Origin: G020354785 sp964521285
GTDB taxonomy: Bacteria; Bacteroidota; Bacteroidia; Bacteroidales; UBA10428
Direction of reading: 5' to 3'
Assembly (NCBI GenBank): GCA_964521285.1
Contig: CAZFQS010000009.1
Span: 62,001 to 126,000 of the forward strand
DNA: 64,000 nt
In this document: piece by piece, positions 59,635-64,000 of the stretch
Numbering within the stretch: position 1 is the first letter of the stretch
How the letters are laid out: every line of letters begins with the position of its first letter
The notes under the pieces: model-generated
Databases searched by the model: none
Told to the model about the DNA's origin: nothing
The model's input: the letters and a program-made list of their open reading frames with translations, nothing else
Program-made: the position numbers and the translations under genes

Positions 59635-60960
59635 CTACAGGATAATAATTTTTTTCGTAGTAATATTATTTTGTACCTCTAACCGCAAGATGTAAATTCC
59701 TCCGGAGTATTTCCCCGAATTCACATTCAGTGTAATAACCTGTTCACCCCGGTTCATATATCCTCTGAACAGAGTGTTAATCTTCTGTCCGATTGTATTA
59801 TATACAGCCAGTTCAACATATCCTTTAACAGGATTATTGAATTTAATTTCTGCATATTCACTTATTACTGATGGCAGTATGCTTAGTATTATCTCATTCT
59901 CAAGTTTTTGTTCAGGAATGTTAACAAATGCATCTTCCATATATGAAACTCCTCCTTCAGTGGCAAACCATACAGTGCGTGTGGCTGCATCAATATCAAT
60001 ATCATTAACGATATTATTAATTAAGCCTTCACTGGTTGTATAATTAGTAATCTGTCCTGAAGTGTTCATTTTTGAAACGCCATGGTTTGTTCCGAACCAC
60101 ATATTTTTTCCAGGATCTTCATTAATAGCATAAACGCTGTCTCCTGCCAGTCCGTTTTCCGATGCTATGAGCATATCTTTACCATCGTCCTTTCCTTTAA
60201 GAAGTGTGTGTCTTGTAATACCATAACCGGTCCCAAACCAGCGGTATCCTTTCGAGTCAACAAAAACTTCAAAAACTTCAGCAGAGGGAACATTGTAGGG
60301 AAATACATATGCTGAGGCGCCTGTAAATCCATCCACCTTGTTTTGAATTCTTGCAACACCCTCAGCGTTAATACCAGAACCTCCTTTCAAACCTATGTAT
60401 ATACTATCTTCTTCGGCAGCAAGAGATAATATTTCAATGTCCGGTATATCGGGTTCAGAATTATCATCAAAATACAGCCATGTTTGTCCGGCAAATACAG
60501 CTAAACCACTATCGGTCCCAAAATATCTTACGTCTGCAAAATCTAAGGTAACAGCGTTTATCATATTTGATACAAGCGTTACATCCTCATCGCCGCTTCG
60601 GTATGAGGTGGCTGCGGTAATACCGTCAACATCATATGCTGCTACAGTGATGCCGTTTACGGTTCCAATCCATAATTCACTACCTGAATTATGACTTAAC
60701 TGGTATGCAATATCATTGATTGAATTATCTGCAACAGTATGTTCAGTAACATCTGTATAAATAACCCATGTATTATTGTTGAACATAGCCAGTCCCTGAT
60801 TTGTTCCGAACCATTTATTTCCATGTTCATCCACAAACACAGCTTTTACAATATCCCCGGGTAAATCACTGTTAGCAGATGTATAGGAATTTATCGTCTG
60901 ACCATTTAGATTAGTAACAATGAACAGGGCCAGGAAATAGTAGAATAGTCTTTTTACCAT
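59635..60960 (-). CDS. Secreted beta-propeller protein with T9SS sorting domain
   Basis: A 441-aa protein: signal peptide (1-20, ending LNGQT), then about seven repeats of the two-component-regulator propeller type (FVDEHGNKWFGTNQGLAMF, ELWIGTVNGITVA, GKNMWFGTNHGVSKM, VWFATEGGVSYM) at about 25-345, and a type A T9SS C-terminal domain (about 360-441; YNTIGQKINTLFRGY, SGGIYILRLEVQNN, ITTKKIIIL). The propeller repeats are those of the sensor part of hybrid two-component systems, but no membrane helix, kinase or DNA-binding domain follows, so this is a cell-surface binding protein. Confidence 0.88.
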   Translation of the reverse strand: MVKRLFYYFLALFIVTNLNGQTINSYTSANSDLPGDIVKAVFVDEHGNKWFGTNQGLAMFNNNTWVIYTDVTEHTVADNSINDIAYQLSHNSGSELWIGTVNGITVAAYDVDGITAATSYRSGDEDVTLVSNMINAVTLDFADVRYFGTDSGLAVFAGQTWLYFDDNSEPDIPDIEILSLAAEEDSIYIGLKGGSGINAEGVARIQNKVDGFTGASAYVFPYNVPSAEVFEVFVDSKGYRWFGTGYGITRHTLLKGKDDGKDMLIASENGLAGDSVYAINEDPGKNMWFGTNHGVSKMNTSGQITNYTTSEGLINNIVNDIDIDAATRTVWFATEGGVSYMEDAFVNIPEQKLENEIILSILPSVISEYAEIKFNNPVKGYVELAVYNTIGQKINTLFRGYMNRGEQVITLNVNSGKYSGGIYILRLEVQNNITTKKIIIL

Positions 60961-60982
60961 ATTAATAAATTTTAATAACTGA

Positions 60983-61011
60983 GCCTTACATGGGTAAAAT
61001 CACTGTAAGGC
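60983..61011 (-). terminator. Hairpin after the DUF362-T9SS gene
   Basis: Perfect 8-bp stem GCCTTACA / TGTAAGGC with a 13-nt loop, 20 bp after the stop codon at 61031. No strong T-run follows on the minus strand, so termination is likely but not certain. Confidence 0.5.
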
Positions 61012-61030
61012 CCTGATGTAAATAATCAGA

Positions 61031-64000
61031 TTATTTAGTTATTATTTTTGTGATTATGCTTCCGTTAATGTTAATTCTGACAAGGTAAATACCATGTGCC
61101 AAATCTGTAAGATCAAGAGTCTTTCTGAAGATCCCTTCAGCCTTAGTAAAACTGAATTTTTTTAATGTTTTACTATCAGTACTATAAATAGTAACTAATA
61201 TATTTTCAGTATTAATGCTTTCGTAAGTTAAGTTTAATTTCCCGTCAATTAAGGGATTTGGATAGACTTTTATATTATCAAATTTGTTAGTATTAATTGA
61301 ACTTATATCTTCATATGTTACGTTAAATACGGTTGAGCTGTTTCCTCCTTTCTCATCAGAGGCATATACAGTTATAGTCGCTGAACCTTCGAAATTATCT
61401 TCACCTCTTACATTCAAAGTATATTCATCCAGCCAGGCTGTAACATCTGCATTATCAGATTCACAACTAAATACAAGAATGTCGCCGTTAGGATCGTAGA
61501 ATATAGTTTTAATATCTTCACAGGCTACAACATCAGTATTAAGGTTCTCCAGTTCAATATCATCAATAGAGCCGGTAAGCTGAGGAGCATAATTGGGGAT
61601 ATAAGTTCCTCTTGTGAGTAACAGTGTACCATAACCGTCGGCATTCATCCAGTGGTCGTTAAACTCACCTCCGTTGTTTGGACCCCAGTCACTGCCAAAG
61701 AAATTATCGCGCCCGACATTATCGTCTGCGTCACAATATGCTACAGAGAAACCAATAGCTTTGCCCGAGTCCAGTTTAGCCCACGCATTTTCATGATCAG
61801 GATCAAGTTGTTCATATGTATCATCATATACTTTCATTGAGAATTCCCATGTTAACTTGTTTCCTGTCCTCTTTACCGCAAAATCTGGAAAATGATCTGC
61901 ATAATTTGGATTTATTACATTTCCCCAGTCTGTTCCGTCAATGTCATATACCTTTTTTCCGGTAGTTGTCTGACCATCCTCGGGTATAACAATGGAGATA
62001 TGATAGGAGAAAGCGTTTTCTGCATCTTCATCTCCCGAGTCAAATACATGGGCACCGCCCGATTTATCTTCATCAATAAACACTTCCAGTACGTCATATT
62101 CATAATAGTCACCTTCCGTTCCATCTGTGGTATCTATAAAACTGTCATCAATTGTCTCTGCGAGAATGTACAGGAGACTGTCCTCACCTGACCACACCAC
62201 TTTAAAGGCACCTGAAAAATCGTCACTGCCAACATCTTCACCATAGGGCATCCATGTCTGGTCAATGTAAATCCAGTCCTGACCATACCAGCATAAATCA
62301 TTCCCTTCACCATCAATAACAGGCGGATCACACTCTTTTGCATGTATTTCAACAGGGACTTCCTCCTTATCACGGATCTTTACCAGTTCTATTCCCTCTC
62401 CAATACCCATATCCTTTGAGTATTGCATGGCTATTTCATTGTTCCAGTGTTCGTGAACTCCAAGGGAAGACAGAAATGTGCCGTCACCTTCGGGGTCATA
62501 ACCGGCAAAGGAAGCCGGAGTTCCGCCCTGGCTATATATCTCGGCGGGCCAGTTTGTATTGTCAGCTGCCTGATGAAGATAATCATCAATTGCATTATAC
62601 TGAGGAAATGTTATTTGTTTACCCAGAACTGGATCAGGGTGATTTTCAATGGTAAACTCCGTTCTCAGAAAATCATAGCACACAGATTCAAGTGCTACCT
62701 GGTCAAGGGATGCCAGTATTGAATTGGGCCAGTCGTTATTAAAAGGACTCATCTGCCATTTTACAGGTTTCATTGTGGCTTCGGGGCCACCCCATAATCC
62801 GTCAACAACAAACAACATTGTATTGCCGCCCACTTTCTCGTGGCCCATCCAGTCAAGCAAAACCCGGTACATGCAGTAGCTGTCCCTCATGTATCCTCCC
62901 CATTCTTCAATCCACATCAGTCCGGGATGCATATGGGTGGCAGCACTTTCTGTATGCGAGCCGAAGTGGTTTTTTGCACAGAGTGTAATACCTGCCCTTT
63001 CGTGTGCTTTAAGGCACGCAAGGTTTATCAGATAATCAGCATTGGACATAGCATCATAAATTTTATTTGTGGTAGCGTCCACGACATGACCTTTGTCTGA
63101 GAATACCATTGAAGCAGTTGTTTCGGGGTAAATTCTTGTTCTTCCGTAATTCGATGTTGACTTATCCACATAATTTACATTCGGATAAGCAGCATGCAGT
63201 ATATCATAAATATCTGTCCATATATGGGCAATAGGATCTCCTATATAAATATTTTCCTGTGGTACGCCTGCATCTTCAATTAAATGCTTCAAAATGCAGA
63301 GAGGCATTTGAGCTGTTGTTTCAGCAATACCGTAATTAGGGTTTTCACGTCTTGTATAATCCGCATTAGCATTCCAGCCTGCAGTTCCCTGGTTTATCTT
63401 GATAAATATTGTTTCATTGCTTGAATAGCCTACCTCTCCATTACCTTTTTTATTATTGAAGTGTTTAAACATGGCATCCCATGCTTCAGGAATATTGGAT
63501 TTTCCAGTAAGCTGTAATACCACCTCCTTTACCATTCTGTTAATTACATCCTGGTCATTATTCTTATTCATAAAATAACCGTCATTATCATCTGTTGTAC
63601 CCGGGTTACCAGCGCTGTTAGTACAGTTTTCATTCGTTGCATCCTTGTCCCATGCCCATACAACACGTCCCGGCAGTATACCCTGAGCTACACCCATCGG
63701 ACTGTTAGGTCCTTCAGGCAATTCAGCTGCCATGTAAACCTTTGCAGTGGTATCCCTGGTATTTATTGTCAAAGAAACAGCCCCGGCAATAATTGCCAGG
63801 ATCAATAAGACAAATGCGGAAATATATTTGGCTTTTTTTAATAATTCCCTTGACTTCCTGAATGCCACAAAAGCACCTGAAATGCTCAACAGGTAAATGA
63901 CGAAACCGGACATAAAAGGGGCTGCAGCTCGCATACAGGGGTATGTTGCCCTTGATGGTTTTGGAATTACTCTTATTAAGAACCATATTGTTGAGGCAAT
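61031..64000 (-). CDS. DUF362 - CBM9-like - T9SS protein with N-terminal membrane helices, 5' end cut by window
   Basis: The first ATG in the window is at 63934, but the frame stays open to base 64000 and the 22 codons above it (RVIPKPSRATYPC) fit a conserved segment that continues into MRAAAP, so the true start is outside. Order in the 989 visible residues: two membrane helices (GFVIYLLSISGAFVAF; YISAFVLLILAIIAGAV), a DUF362 region (about 90-480) with NPNYGIAETTAQMP and INLACLKAHERAGITLCAKNHFGS, a CBM9-like sugar-binding domain (about 560-770), an Ig-like domain and a T9SS type A tail (VYPNPLIDGKLNL, GIYLVRI). DUF362 proteins include iron-sulfur redox enzymes; no ferredoxin motif is seen here. 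Confidence 0.82.
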   Translation of the reverse strand: MASTIWFLIRVIPKPSRATYPCMRAAAPFMSGFVIYLLSISGAFVAFRKSRELLKKAKYISAFVLLILAIIAGAVSLTINTRDTTAKVYMAAELPEGPNSPMGVAQGILPGRVVWAWDKDATNENCTNSAGNPGTTDDNDGYFMNKNNDQDVINRMVKEVVLQLTGKSNIPEAWDAMFKHFNNKKGNGEVGYSSNETIFIKINQGTAGWNANADYTRRENPNYGIAETTAQMPLCILKHLIEDAGVPQENIYIGDPIAHIWTDIYDILHAAYPNVNYVDKSTSNYGRTRIYPETTASMVFSDKGHVVDATTNKIYDAMSNADYLINLACLKAHERAGITLCAKNHFGSHTESAATHMHPGLMWIEEWGGYMRDSYCMYRVLLDWMGHEKVGGNTMLFVVDGLWGGPEATMKPVKWQMSPFNNDWPNSILASLDQVALESVCYDFLRTEFTIENHPDPVLGKQITFPQYNAIDDYLHQAADNTNWPAEIYSQGGTPASFAGYDPEGDGTFLSSLGVHEHWNNEIAMQYSKDMGIGEGIELVKIRDKEEVPVEIHAKECDPPVIDGEGNDLCWYGQDWIYIDQTWMPYGEDVGSDDFSGAFKVVWSGEDSLLYILAETIDDSFIDTTDGTEGDYYEYDVLEVFIDEDKSGGAHVFDSGDEDAENAFSYHISIVIPEDGQTTTGKKVYDIDGTDWGNVINPNYADHFPDFAVKRTGNKLTWEFSMKVYDDTYEQLDPDHENAWAKLDSGKAIGFSVAYCDADDNVGRDNFFGSDWGPNNGGEFNDHWMNADGYGTLLLTRGTYIPNYAPQLTGSIDDIELENLNTDVVACEDIKTIFYDPNGDILVFSCESDNADVTAWLDEYTLNVRGEDNFEGSATITVYASDEKGGNSSTVFNVTYEDISSINTNKFDNIKVYPNPLIDGKLNLTYESINTENILVTIYSTDSKTLKKFSFTKAEGIFRKTLDLTDLAHGIYLVRININGSIITKIITK

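Noticed and set aside
1..64000. Insertion sequences, prophage genes or CRISPR arrays
   Set aside because: No transposase, integrase, phage structural gene or regular repeat-spacer array could be recognised in any frame.

Overview
The window is AT-rich chromosomal DNA from a member of the Bacteroidota, most likely an uncultured fermentative lineage of the Bacteroidales/Marinilabiliales type. The evidence is two SusC/SusD pairs, several other TonB-dependent receptors, C-terminal type IX secretion (T9SS) sorting domains, promoters of the Bacteroidota form TTTG-N20-TAnnTTTG, few Shine-Dalgarno sequences and a hydrogenase maturation cluster next to a Rex repressor. I found no transposase, phage gene or CRISPR array.

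Layout. 1-5 kb: end of a PASTA-domain protein, an MsrB-MsrA lipoprotein, an internally deleted pterin carbinolamine dehydratase remnant, enoyl-ACP reductase, a thioredoxin-fold protein and lipoproteins. 5-10 kb: an MscS-type membrane protein, a cellobiose-epimerase-like protein with a GH5 hydrolase, a one-domain asparaginase-like protein and a small secreted protein, with three copies of a box-plus-terminator element among them. 10-14.5 kb: a GH2 glycosidase with a sugar:H+ symporter, entered at its 3' end by a highly structured palindromic element. 14.8-23.8 kb: a four-gene outer-membrane operon (secreted protein, STN-type TonB receptor, DUF4249 lipoprotein, MG2-type protein) and a convergent TonB receptor, with three copies of a GGGGAyAGCG palindrome at the boundaries. 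24.2-37.4 kb: a six-gene locus, FAS1 lipoprotein - SusC - SusD - FAS1 lipoprotein - SusC - SusD, with no carbohydrate-active enzyme, followed by a convergent T9SS cargo gene. 38.7-42.6 kb: tRNA-Phe, an M16 peptidase, an O-methyltransferase, a CarH-like B12-binding MerR regulator, the SRP RNA and a DUF4199 protein. 42.6-48.6 kb: two family 2 glycosyltransferases and a compact heptose-nucleotide pathway (GmhA, heptose kinase, and a nucleotidyltransferase-phosphatase-P-loop kinase fusion), then NUDIX, miaA and aconitase. 51.9-57.3 kb: hypF-hypC-hypD-hypE, divergent from rex, with a near-consensus Rex operator in between. 57.3-64 kb: a YceI/porin/YceI-like cluster, an outer-membrane-protein remnant, a beta-propeller T9SS protein and a large DUF362-CBM9-T9SS protein that runs off the window.

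Together the genes describe a glycan- and polymer-scavenging anaerobe with a heavily decorated cell surface, heptose-based glycan synthesis and hydrogenase maturation tied to NADH/NAD+ state. The strongest candidates for undescribed biology are the FAS1/SusCD locus, the trifunctional heptose enzyme, the repeated box-plus-terminator elements and the perfect three-way-junction element at 10.25 kb.
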